DNA from: Pseudoalteromonas sp. BSi20652
Lineage (GTDB): Bacteria > Pseudomonadota > Gammaproteobacteria > Enterobacterales > Alteromonadaceae
Direction: 5' to 3'
Assembly (NCBI RefSeq): GCF_000239855.1
Contig: NZ_BADT01000092.1
Coordinates: 1 to 48,907, forward strand
Length of the DNA stretch: 48,907 bases
Part shown: piece after piece, positions 10,360 through 20,080 of the stretch
How the letters are laid out: the number at the start of each line of letters is the position of its first letter
Numbering within the stretch: position 1 is the stretch's first letter
Made by a program: the position numbers and the translations under genes
The notes under the pieces: generated by a model
Told to the model about the DNA's origin: nothing
What the model saw: the letters and a program-made list of their open reading frames with translations, nothing else
The model's database searches: none

Positions 10360-10929
10360 TTACCTTCTTAAAAATGCGTGTAATAATTGTTCGGTTTCAT
10401 ATAAAGGTAAGCCTACCACACAAAAATAGCTACCCGAAATATGCGTAACGAAGCGGCCGCCCAACCCTTGTATGCCATAACCACCAGCTTTATCTTGTGG
10501 TTCGCCACTTAGCCAATAAGCTTTTATTTCTTCATCAGTAAGGGCTTTAAAAGTAACGTCTGTACTTACCACACAGCTTAATACTTTTTCTTGTGTAGCA
10601 AAAGCAACTGCCGTTAACACTTGGTGTGTATTACCCGATAAGCGCTTTAACGTTTGCGTAAAGTCAGCCTCATCACGCGGCTTACCTAACGATTCGTTGT
10701 CAATAACAACAACTGTATCACTGCCTAGCACTGGGCGGTCTTTATATCCTAGTTTAACCCCTGAGATTGCTTTTAAGCGTGCTAAACGTTCAACAAGCGC
10801 TCTAGGTTGCTCGTTTGGAAGTGGGCTTTCATCTGCATCAATACTAAATTGTGTAAATTCAATACCTAATTGGCTTAATAACTCTTTACGGCGAGGAGAG
10901 GCTGATGCCAAATATACTGAGGTAGTCAT
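10360..10929 (-). CDS. maf: Maf-family nucleotide pyrophosphatase
   Basis: Maf proteins hydrolyse non-canonical or surplus nucleoside triphosphates, releasing pyrophosphate. The N-terminal signature S-A-S-P-R-R-K-E-L-L (residues 9-18) and L-G-S-D-T-V-V (about 68-74) with the catalytic Asp are present, and 189 aa is normal. Position between mreD and rng points to the YhdE type (dTTP/UTP pyrophosphatase) rather than YceF; the substrate is inferred from that context. The ATG overlaps the mreD stop as TAATG. Confidence 0.93.
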   Translation of the reverse strand: MTTSVYLASASPRRKELLSQLGIEFTQFSIDADESPLPNEQPRALVERLARLKAISGVKLGYKDRPVLGSDTVVVIDNESLGKPRDEADFTQTLKRLSGNTHQVLTAVAFATQEKVLSCVVSTDVTFKALTDEEIKAYWLSGEPQDKAGGYGIQGLGGRFVTHISGSYFCVVGLPLYETEQLLHAFLRR

Positions 10930-11408
10930 TACCTGATCCTAAAATGTCTGCGGTATTTACGAAGTAGTAAAAAGACCCAAAACCAACTAACCATTCCGGT
11001 TGCTACTGGCCATAAATACTGTGGATTAAAGTAAACCCCTAACAAAAAGTGATTTAGCCAAAACTGCATTAAATGATAAAGCGTTAAAAATAAACCAATT
11101 AATAAGCTTTGTTGCCAAAGCGAAAAGTTACGAATTTTTTGAAAGTTGCTCGCGGTTACAAATATACATATTGAAAATGTAAGCGAGTTCACACCTAGCG
11201 GTGAGCCAGATGCTAAATCTATTAATAAACCAACAACCCATGCAGTACCAATATTTAAACGATGCGGTACCGCAAGCGACCAATACATAAGTACGAGTAA
11301 AACCCAGTCAGGTCTAAATGGTTCAAACGAAAAAGGGAGCGGCATTAATGCCATTATTAACGCAAAAAAGATGCTTAGCGCAATTAACAATGAATAACGG
11401 TTAATCAT
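10929..11408 (-). CDS. mreD: Rod shape-determining protein MreD
   Basis: MreD is a small polytopic inner-membrane component of the rod/elongasome complex with MreB, MreC, RodA and PBP2. The product has about five hydrophobic helices and P-F-R-P-D-W near residue 32, as in the family. I chose the ATG at 11408 (M-I-N-R-Y-S-L-L), which overlaps the mreC stop by 8 nt, over a longer frame opening at 11447 inside mreC; this gives about 159 aa, close to the E. coli protein (162). Coupled downstream to maf through TAATG. Confidence 0.92.
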   Translation of the reverse strand: MINRYSLLIALSIFFALIMALMPLPFSFEPFRPDWVLLVLMYWSLAVPHRLNIGTAWVVGLLIDLASGSPLGVNSLTFSICIFVTASNFQKIRNFSLWQQSLLIGLFLTLYHLMQFWLNHFLLGVYFNPQYLWPVATGMVSWFWVFLLLRKYRRHFRIR

Positions 11409-12242
11409 CGCTGATTTGCTCCTGTTGATTACGCCATAAAATAACAAGTAAACGAATGCGATCTAATTGCGCAATAGGTTCTGCAAAAACTTGTGCAAAC
11501 GGGCGGCCTTCATCACGGTTTATTTCGGTTACGACAGCCACCGGATACCCCTCCGGGAATGTACCACCTAAACCTGATGTAACGAGTACATCGCCAATTC
11601 GCACATCTAAGCTGTGAGGTACATGCGAGAGCTTAACTACGTTAATTTTACCTATGCCTTCGACAACCGTTCGTACATCGTTGCGAAGTATACGCACAGG
11701 TGTAGCATGCGTAGTATCAGTCATGAGTAATACACGTGACGTAGTTGACCCTACTTTAGTTAATTGCCCTACTACACCCATTTCATCAATGACGGCTTGG
11801 CCTTCACTGAGCCCATCAGTAGTACCACGATTTATAACAACTTGATGGCTATACGGATTTGAATGTACAGAAAGTACTTGAGCAATAATTTTACGATTTG
11901 ATTGCTTTGCAGAGGAGCCCAATAAGGCACGCAGTTTTTGATTTTCTCTGGCTAGAAATTGATATTGCTGAAGCTGTTCGCTTTGTAGCATTTGCTTTTT
12001 TTTCAGCGCTTCGTTTTCAGTAAGAAGTTGATCCCGCGTATGCAGGCTTTTAGCACTTAAGCTAAATAATTCGTAGGGTAAATTAGCAACATAGATTAGT
12101 GGGCTAACTAGAGTATTAAGGCTGGTACGAACAACGGTACCACCTTGCGTATATCTGTCTCCAACTATGAGTACGATACTCAAAAGCACTGCGACAAAAA
12201 GTCGCAGTTGCAAAGAGACTGTGCGTCCAAACATTAATTTCA

Positions 12243-12243
<1 letters not shown>
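11401..12243 (-). CDS. mreC: Rod shape-determining protein MreC
   Basis: MreC is a bitopic inner-membrane protein that links the cytoplasmic MreB filament to the periplasmic wall synthases. It shows a short basic cytoplasmic tail, one transmembrane helix (about residues 12-30), a coiled coil (about 66-110, rich in L, E, Q and K) and the conserved beta-rich periplasmic domain with N-R-G-T-x-D-G-L and G-V-V-G-Q. The 280-aa length fits the core of the family without the C-terminal extension seen in some species. The ATG overlaps the mreB stop by 1 nt (TAATG). Confidence 0.95.
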
Positions 12244-13346
<1,103 letters not shown>

Positions 13347-13388
13347 CCATATGAGCAATATAAAGCGCAGCGCCTTTGTGAATTTGTG

Positions 13389-13411
13389 AAAAAAGGAAGC
13401 AACGCTTCCTT
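13389..13411 (-). terminator. Terminator of the PEGA/SUMF1 gene
   Basis: On the minus strand the stem AAGGAAGC/GCTTCCTT with a 3-nt loop is followed by a T run. It lies between the PEGA/SUMF1 gene and mreB and separates their transcription. Confidence 0.8.
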
Positions 13412-13420
13412 AATTGAGTT

Positions 13421-15469
13421 TTATCGTTCGCGAACTAAGCGAAAACCAATGTAGTTAGATCTAAAATCAGGCGCTAAAATTAAACGTGTAGATGCACGAG
13501 CAAGACTTGGTGCAAAGTTCCACGCTCCGCCTCTTACTGCTACATCAGACTCACCTGATTTTTTGTCGGTCCATTCCCATACATTGCCTACGGTATCGTA
13601 TAATCCAAATGCATTTGGAGAAAAAGAACCTACCGGTGATGCACGTCTGTTTGACCATTCACTACCACACCAACCACAGTTAGCTAGGTTTTTACCAATT
13701 TCGTTACCCCAAGGATATTCTGTCTCGGTTCCTGCACGTGCTGCGTATTCCCACTCAACTTCGTTAGGTAAACGAAATTGCTGTCCTGTTTGACCCGATA
13801 ACCACTCAGCGTAAGCTTTTGCATCGTTATAAGTTAAACATACAGCAGGAAAGTCATTGCCTTGCTCAAAACCAGGATTACGCCAATTTAAATTTGCTTC
13901 CCATACTGGTTCGCCATTTAAATAATACGCACACCCTTTATTTTGTTCTGCTTGGGTTTTATAACCAGTATTTGCTACAAACTTTTCGTAAGCGCCTACA
14001 GTGACTTCTTTACTTTGCATAGCAAAAGAATTTGCTATTACTTTTTCAATAACTGGGCGTTCATTGGCTAAACCGTTACCGTTAATATCGCCCATTTTAA
14101 ATTTGCCTGCAGGAATAACCACAACCGGCGTTTCAACGTTTGTATTTAATACGTTAACGTTTTCACTTACTTGGCGTGTTGTTACCTCTGGTTGCTCTCG
14201 AGTATAGGTCGGTGCAGCAATCGACTTAGGCTTTTTTACTAAATTTGCACTAATTGTTTGTGCTTTATTCAAATCAACACGAACTTGGTAAGGTTTGTAG
14301 CCAAGTTTACGTATTTCAATGTTATGAATTCCAGGTGGTAAGCTTGTCACTAAGCGAGTAGAGCCAAAGCTAACACCATCTATAAACACTTCATCATCGT
14401 ATACGTTTGATCGTAATGTCAGCTCGACTGATTGATCCTTCTTTTGATTAACAACAGAAGAGTAATCTTTTTTCACTGATACAGGTTTAACTGAATAATC
14501 ACGTACTGGCTGCTCATTTAATCGAGAAACAGAGACCGTGCTGCGATTATCCGCGCTGTTACTGAACGTTAACTGACTATCGGAAAATGTATTATTATAA
14601 GTAGGCTGATAAGCCGCTGTTAACGGGGTGCCATACTCAGAACAATAACGATTATCTATGCTTAATAAGCTACATAAACGACTGCTGTTAACTTCACCGC
14701 GCATCGTTACGCTTAAGTTGACGTTGTAATTACCTTGACCGCTAAATGCACTGTTAACTACATGACTACTTAATATTTGTACTTGAGCGCCAGCCAAGTT
14801 ACGCTTTGGCTCAACAATTCGCTCTTCCGTCAAGTTTGCAAATATCTGATCAACAAAACGCTTCGTTGCTTTTTGTAAACCCATTTGCTGACCGCGTTGT
14901 TCACACGCTGCTAGCGTTTCTGTTCGCTTACAGTTAATAGTGTGGTTAACCTCAAGTGTACCTTCGCGTGTAAACTCGTTACGTAAACGCTCCACTCTAG
15001 CCGTAGTTAATTGCTCTTTTAAACTTTCTAATGTATTTAAAAGTGTATGCTTGGCAACACGTATTTGTTCTATATCTTTACGGTGGGATGCAATTGCCGC
15101 CAACTGCATAGAAATATCATCTTTATTTTGCTTATGATCAATCACCGCTTTTTGATAACGTGATTGAGCTGCACTAATATTAATCGTCGGATCATCAATT
15201 AAACGGCGATACATTTCGTTCATCGCATCGAGCGCTTGGTTTTTTTCTTTATCTAGCTCAGTTGAACGAGAACGAAGTAGCTCTAATTGATTTTGTAACT
15301 GACTTTCTTCTTTTAAATGTTTATCAAGTATTCTTGTCGAGTTATCGTATTCTGTTTGTTTAACACTAATCTCTGACTCAATTCCAGTTACGGTAGCGGT
15401 GTCTTGTGCAAATGCACTACTTGCTAACAAACTAGCTGTAATCAACAGAGATAAAGGAGTAATTCGCAT
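13421..15469 (-). CDS. Secreted coiled-coil / PEGA / SUMF1-fold protein
   Basis: The ATG at 15469 gives a Sec signal peptide (M-R-I-T-P-L-S-L-L...A-F-A), chosen over a TTG five codons upstream. After it come a Glu/Lys/Gln-rich coiled coil (residues about 25-175), a middle region with short conserved cysteines, a PEGA-type beta domain (about 345-410: I-D-G-V-x-F-G-S-T, L-P-P-G-x-H-N-I-E-I) and a C-terminal SUMF1/EgtB-type domain (about 450-680: I-P-A-G-K-F-K-M-G, R-L-P-N-E-V-E-W-E-Y-A-A-R, G-N-V-W-E-W, R-G-G-A-W, G-F-R-L-V). The catalytic Cys pair of true formylglycine-generating enzymes is missing from the segment after R-G-G-A-W, so sulfatase activation is unlikely; a structural or ligand-binding envelope role is inference. 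It stands alone, with its own terminator. Confidence 0.82.
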   Translation of the reverse strand: MRITPLSLLITASLLASSAFAQDTATVTGIESEISVKQTEYDNSTRILDKHLKEESQLQNQLELLRSRSTELDKEKNQALDAMNEMYRRLIDDPTINISAAQSRYQKAVIDHKQNKDDISMQLAAIASHRKDIEQIRVAKHTLLNTLESLKEQLTTARVERLRNEFTREGTLEVNHTINCKRTETLAACEQRGQQMGLQKATKRFVDQIFANLTEERIVEPKRNLAGAQVQILSSHVVNSAFSGQGNYNVNLSVTMRGEVNSSRLCSLLSIDNRYCSEYGTPLTAAYQPTYNNTFSDSQLTFSNSADNRSTVSVSRLNEQPVRDYSVKPVSVKKDYSSVVNQKKDQSVELTLRSNVYDDEVFIDGVSFGSTRLVTSLPPGIHNIEIRKLGYKPYQVRVDLNKAQTISANLVKKPKSIAAPTYTREQPEVTTRQVSENVNVLNTNVETPVVVIPAGKFKMGDINGNGLANERPVIEKVIANSFAMQSKEVTVGAYEKFVANTGYKTQAEQNKGCAYYLNGEPVWEANLNWRNPGFEQGNDFPAVCLTYNDAKAYAEWLSGQTGQQFRLPNEVEWEYAARAGTETEYPWGNEIGKNLANCGWCGSEWSNRRASPVGSFSPNAFGLYDTVGNVWEWTDKKSGESDVAVRGGAWNFAPSLARASTRLILAPDFRSNYIGFRLVRER

Positions 15470-15484
15470 ATATTCCAGTCCCAA

Positions 15485-15938
15485 AAAGCGGCAATTATTT
15501 GGTCGTTATTATTTTTTATAATTAAAGCCTTATGCTATGTACTTGCAGCACAAAACACAAGCTTTGTTCAATTATTATCTTAGTTTACAACTATTCGCGT
15601 GTTTCACGCCAGTAAATAACCCGATCATTTACTCTAAAATGACCAAATTGCAAAAAAGTACAAAGATCAAACTATGTAGTATCACCCTGCAAATACTATT
15701 TTAATCAATCATAAGTATTGTTTTTAATATAAGTTAATCAAACCCCTTTGACTGTGCATGAAGGCCGTTGTTTTAAATCCACGACTGTTGTAGTGCTGTT
15801 CTTATATACAAATGAGTAGTGAGTGAAGTTTAAAATCTATGTTATTGCCAAATAATGAACGCTCAAATCTAAAGTCTATTAGTAATATATTTAGCCATAG
15901 ACAAATCGCTCATCGGCTACCCTATACCTAAATATTAA
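15485..15938. other. Gene-free A+T-rich gap between pilin and PEGA/SUMF1 genes
   Basis: I see no convincing gene, repeat or terminator here. The sequence is A+T-rich with stops in all frames. A 31-codon minus-strand stretch near 15735-15830 ending ...P-S-C-T-V-K-G-V looks faintly like a protein C-terminus and could be debris of a lost pilus gene, but this is too weak to call. The promoter of the PEGA/SUMF1 gene should lie at the lower-coordinate end. Confidence 0.5.
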
Positions 15939-16478
15939 TTAACAGCCTGTGATAACAAGTGTAATTTTAGGTGGAGTTATAATCACTGAATGAGTATTGC
16001 TATTGGCGCGTTCAGCTTGCGTATATTCAATGCGGCAATTATCTTGCGCCACATAATTATTAGGGTAAATGACAACGGTACCTGCAGTTGTCACTTCATC
16101 AATATTAAAGCCATCTATATCTGGCGTTGCAGAAGAGCTGATAATAACATCTAAAAATGCCTCAAATGCGACCTCTGTTGCTGCTGGGTAACCGTAAACT
16201 GTAGGAATGACACCACCATTATTAGCCGTAACACTAGCTGTTGCTTTTTTATGATTACTGGCAATAATTGACTTATCATTTACAGTGTTGATACCGATAC
16301 TAATTGATTCTTGAAGTGTTTCAAGAATCGACGCATTCGCTTCACCCTGCAGGTTTAAAAAGCGTGGAGCAGTGAACACCGCTAAAGCCCCTAAAATGAC
16401 AATAACAATGATTAATTGAACTAACGAAAAGCCAGCTTGCCTTTTTATGTGTATTATTTTTAGTAATTGCTCTTTCAT
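15939..16478 (-). CDS. MshA-like type IV pilin with Gln at position +5
   Basis: The product (about 179 aa) has a short basic leader ending in Gly, a cut site G|F-S-L-V-Q, then a hydrophobic helix (I-I-V-I-V-I-L-G-A-L-A-V) and A-P-R-F-L-N-L-Q, the hallmark of MSHA-type major pilins. A C-terminal Cys pair (D-N-C-R and T-G-C) could form the D-loop disulfide. The start is ATG 16478, 7 nt after AGGAGG; a TTG two codons upstream is less likely. Mature residue 5 is Gln instead of the almost invariant Glu needed for pilin assembly and efficient N-methylation. No other pilus gene is adjacent, although related genera carry the whole MSHA cluster at this position. It may be a surviving but altered relic. 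Confidence 0.8.
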   Translation of the reverse strand: MKEQLLKIIHIKRQAGFSLVQLIIVIVILGALAVFTAPRFLNLQGEANASILETLQESISIGINTVNDKSIIASNHKKATASVTANNGGVIPTVYGYPAATEVAFEAFLDVIISSSATPDIDGFNIDEVTTAGTVVIYPNNYVAQDNCRIEYTQAERANSNTHSVIITPPKITLVITGC

Positions 16479-16573
16479 GATCAAACCTCCTTTTACAATT
16501 AGCTAACTTTAGAACAGGTTTACTAATCAAGCTACTCAAACTTTACTAAACGTTATTTTACTGTAATGAAAAT

Positions 16574-16927
16574 TAGAGCGTGTTGATCTTTATGAATTAA
16601 AATTCATTCAATTCAAGGAAGATTTAATCGCGGCGCGAGGTGTGTAATCTAGTGGGCTCAGTAACTGCTCCAGCGTTACCTGGCTTACTCCGTGTAATAA
16701 CTAAAAGCCAAGCAAAGCTTTCATGTTCTGCTTACTCCCCTACCTACATCCATGCAAGCAGCAAAGAGTCAACCGACTCTAGAAAGAACCCAAAGGGCTG
16801 TGCATGTTTGGCATTTATGCTGCGTTATCGCCTATTTATGATCAACAGCCACACAGCAATGACTTTGCCTTGCTTTAATACCCAATAGTCAGCTGTAAAT
16901 TCAACCACCAAAGATCAACACGCTTTA
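16574..16927. mobile_element. MITE family B, copy 1 (350 bp, TA duplication)
   Basis: The element spans 16576-16925 and is flanked by TA on both sides (16574-16575, 16926-16927). Its ends are inverted repeats: GAGCGTGTTGATCTTT on the left and the complement of AAAGATCAACACGCTT on the right (15 of 16 positions match). Internal blocks such as TTTAATCGCGGCGCGAGG, AGAAAGAACCCAAAGGG and TTATGCTGCGTTATCGCC recur in the copy at 46585-46849. This copy has about 85 bp more in its centre. It encodes no transposase, so it is non-autonomous. It fills most of the gap between the pilin and the PLP enzyme. Confidence 0.85.
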
Positions 16928-17020
16928 AGCAAATCAAGTACTATTTTATATGGCCACTTTTATGTATAAGCTATAAAATCAATACGGTGTATCGATACTA
17001 CCTATTCATAATGAGCTAAA

Positions 17021-17929
17021 ATGTCAGCATCTTTCAAAATAAACGAAACCACTATTACACAAACAATTGATGCTTTATGGCTAAAAAATAAAGGTATTGA
17101 GCTGAAAATAAAACGAGATGACCTATTACACCCACTTATAAATGGTAATAAATGGCGTAAACTCAAATATAATTTAGCGCAAATGCAAACGCAGAATAAA
17201 ACTGAATTACTTACATTTGGTGGTGCCTTTTCAAATCATATCCACGCCTGCGCTGCAGCCGGAAAACTATTTAACTTAACAACACATGCAGTTGTTCGCG
17301 GCCCTGAATTAGATCAAAGCAACCCAACGATTCAATTTGTAAAGCAATGTGGTATGCAGCTTCATGTGGTTAATAGAATTGAATATAGATTACGCAACGA
17401 TCCTCACTACCTGAAAGATCTCCAAGCTCGCTTCCCTAATGCTTATATTCTACCTGAGGGGGGCACTAATTATTTTGCTGTGCCAGGCTGTGCTGAATTA
17501 GCTCAAAGCTTACCCAAACATGACTATTTAGTTTGCCCTACTGGCAGTGGTGGAACCCTTGCCGGACTTATTGAAGGCAGTCAGGTTACAACTCAAGTAA
17601 TAGGAGTAGCGGTATTAAAACAAGCGAAATACCTTGAAGAAGAAGTACGTAAGTTAAGTCACAAAGCAAACACACAAACTAATTGGCAACTGCTATGCGA
17701 TTTTCATGATGGTGGCTATGGTAAATTTACCCCTGCGCTATGGCAATTTTGCCAAGAAATGGCGAAAAATCACGACTTACCCTTGGAGCCAATTTACAGT
17801 GGTAAAATGATGTATGCCTTGTGGCAGTTAATAAAACAAGACTATTTTCCTGCAGGTAGCAAAATAATAGCCATTCATACTGGCGGTTTACAGGGTTTAG
17901 ACGGACTTAAATATAGAGGGCTAATTTAA
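17021..17929 (+). CDS. PLP-dependent ACC deaminase / D-cysteine desulfhydrase family enzyme
   Basis: This fold-type II PLP enzyme family degrades D-cysteine to pyruvate, sulfide and ammonia, or 1-aminocyclopropane-1-carboxylate to 2-oxobutyrate. The PLP lysine is K44 in G-N-K-W-R-K-L-K, followed by F-G-G-A-F-S-N-H (66-73) for phosphate/substrate binding, C-P-T-G-S-G-G-T-L-A-G and the C-terminal H-T-G-G-L-Q-G. The length is 302 aa, slightly short for E. coli DcyD (328). D-cysteine desulfhydrase activity is more usual in marine gammaproteobacteria, but substrate cannot be read from the sequence. It converges on the csrD-type gene, overlapping its stop by 4 nt. Confidence 0.82.
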   Translation: MSASFKINETTITQTIDALWLKNKGIELKIKRDDLLHPLINGNKWRKLKYNLAQMQTQNKTELLTFGGAFSNHIHACAAAGKLFNLTTHAVVRGPELDQSNPTIQFVKQCGMQLHVVNRIEYRLRNDPHYLKDLQARFPNAYILPEGGTNYFAVPGCAELAQSLPKHDYLVCPTGSGGTLAGLIEGSQVTTQVIGVAVLKQAKYLEEEVRKLSHKANTQTNWQLLCDFHDGGYGKFTPALWQFCQEMAKNHDLPLEPIYSGKMMYALWQLIKQDYFPAGSKIIAIHTGGLQGLDGLKYRGLI

Positions 17930-19607
17930 TGAAATACAGCCTGCGTGAACTCTTGCAGTAGTTTTGAAAAATAAAACCCTTGCGCACCAGTAACACCGAG
18001 CTTAGCAAGTATTCGCAGCTCTTTTTGAGTTTCTACACCAACGGCATAAACAGGTAGATTTAATAGTTTGCCTGCGTTAACTATTTCTTTTATACGTTTT
18101 TGATTATGTGTTTTTTCATTAATTAAGTGCACTAATTCATAGCTAAGTTTTAACCCACGCACCTCTTCATAATCAATAAGCATGGCAATATTTTCACTAC
18201 TTTTTACATTATCAATAATGATCTGCGATCTGTGCTTTTTGATTATATTAAACGTCTTAATTAATCTCTCTCTGTTCTTACAAAAGTACACTTCGCTCAT
18301 TTCAAATTGTAACTGGCTACATAAATTAAGATTATCCATTTTCATGGCTAACCAATCCCAAAACTCATCGCTAAGCCAATTATTAGGATGTATATTAATA
18401 CTCACTGTAAGCGGAGATTTTTCAGCCATCACTAATGTTAAAATTTGCGATAACACCGCTTTATCTAATATCAACGCATCGCCTTTGCTTTCAACTTGGT
18501 TAATAAAATACTGGGCAGCAAGTAACCCATACGTGTCGTGCCTTACTCTAATTAATGCTTCGTGCTCTATAATATCGCCACTAATAAGGTCAAACACAGG
18601 CTGAAAAGAAAGTATAAATTTATTCTTTTTAATGTTATTGATCACCTGTTCACTGCAAAATAACACGTCTTGGTTATTACTAAGCGCCAACCGATGGCGA
18701 TGAATCAACACGCTCTTTTGAGAAAGCGCCAGGGCAGATTGAGCTAACTGATATACTTTTTTCTGATCGGCCCCTAAACGATAGTTACACGCACCCAGTT
18801 TAATACTTTTGCGAGTCGCGTTTTTTTGATGACTTTGACAAGCAATAAAAATACTTTTGTGCAAACGCTCGGTGTAGCGATCGAGCTCTGCAATGGGCAC
18901 ATTATAAATTGTAATTGCTAGGCCTCCTGGGTTGATTAGCTTTACCGATATGTTTTTTATGCCCGGAAAACTCTTCACTACAAATATTTCAAAACTAGCT
19001 TTTATGTCTGTGTTTTTATCAAATTGACTATCCAAACTAACCAATATAAATAAAGTATGGTATTGCGGTGCCGCGGCATATAACGAACCTAACTCATCGT
19101 CTTTTACCGATTTGATTAAACCAGGTTTATACTGCTGATTTAGCAAATCTGCTTTTTTTTGTAGATTATGAGATAACGCTACTGGTTTTAGTTTTAATCT
19201 ATTCCCCCAACAATAAAATGAGCTTGCAGCGCCTAAGATAACTAAGTTCAATAAAAAAATAAATAACTTTCTATTATCCAAGTTGGTAAATGGTAAAGGC
19301 CTATGCTGAGTGTTTTATACGAAAAAACCTCAAGCTCTGGCTTTATAAGGTTTTTAAAAACAAGTGATGGCGACTCAGGTGTAAGCATAAAGCCTTTGCT
19401 TTGAGCCAATGCTGCCATTATTTTTTGATCTATGGGTGAGTTTAATTGCAACTCATAAATTTGCTTAATCAGCTGCTGCCCAGTGAGGTGTGTTTTTAGG
19501 TGTAATGCATTATCTAAAATAAGGTTAAAACCAATCAACGAGATCACAAGTAAAGCCAGATAAATCAGCTTAAATTGATTCGAAAACCAAAACGATCCCT
19601 TATACAT
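17926..19607 (-). pseudogene. csrD: CsrD/MshH-like degenerate GGDEF-EAL protein, split by one frameshift
   Basis: CsrD triggers RNase E-dependent decay of the CsrB/CsrC sponge RNAs without cyclic-di-GMP turnover. The gene lies downstream of ssb, where csrD/mshH lies in Vibrio and Shewanella. The first 119 codons (from 19607) give a transmembrane helix and part of a periplasmic domain; the rest, in another frame from about 19281, gives the second helix, a degenerate GGDEF domain and an EAL domain. Adding one base to the A7 run at 19253-19259 restores an unbroken second helix (S-Y-L-F-F-L-L-N-L-V) and a protein of about 560 aa. The EAL domain keeps E-A-L but the usual D-D-F-G is I-D-N-V-K, and no GGDEF signature is seen, consistent with a non-enzymatic CsrD. 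Probably intact apart from a sequence error. Confidence 0.75.
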
Positions 19608-20022
19608 AACAACCCACCTGTTAACTTACTAACCAAAGTGTTGTCTAAAAAAGCCATAAGTACAAGGTGACAAATTAAGTTTAAATATATAACTTAAATT
19701 CTGGATAATTAATTTTTCTCAAGCTACTATTTTCAGCGCTATTTGTGTTGAACTTATTTGCAATAGTTCGGCTATTGACGCGTAAATTCGCCTTACTTTC
19801 ACTAAAAACCGCTAGCCAGAGAGTAATAGGATAAAATAGTATTTTACTTCAATGGCATAGAAAACCTATTAACCAAAATTCAGGTTAATTAATTTTTATC
19901 TGAAAAATAATGCAAATATAAAACAGTAACTCAGTTGATTGGACTAAAAACTCATAACTATTAGCTACGCAAATAAGTGGGTTACTTTAACTTTACCTGT
20001 GTAACAACCACATAAAAACAAA
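19608..20022. other. Gene-free gap between ssb and csrD with a spaced direct repeat
   Basis: No gene is visible. Two copies of a 22-bp A+T-rich word (19696-19717 and 19876-19897, 20 of 22 positions identical, containing GG-T-A-A-T-T-A-A-T-T-T-T-T) lie exactly 180 bp apart in direct orientation. The csrD promoter should lie in the lower part of this gap. I do not recognise the segment between the repeats. Confidence 0.45.
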
Positions 20023-20044
20023 AAAGCCGCTAAATAGCGGCTTT
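20023..20044 (-). terminator. Terminator of ssb
   Basis: A perfect 9-bp stem AAAGCCGCT/AGCGGCTTT with a 4-nt loop, followed on the minus strand by a T-rich tract, 37 bp after the ssb stop. Confidence 0.85.
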
Positions 20045-20080
20045 AAAATATTTTTCAACATTTTGTATTTTGTCTATCAT

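Noticed and set aside
13421-15469. Formylglycine-generating enzyme activating a sulfatase
   Set aside because: The catalytic Cys pair is absent and no sulfatase gene is nearby.
16640-16888. 82-codon plus-strand open frame
   Set aside because: It lies entirely within the family B MITE copy 1; the other copy does not preserve the frame, and it has no ribosome binding site.
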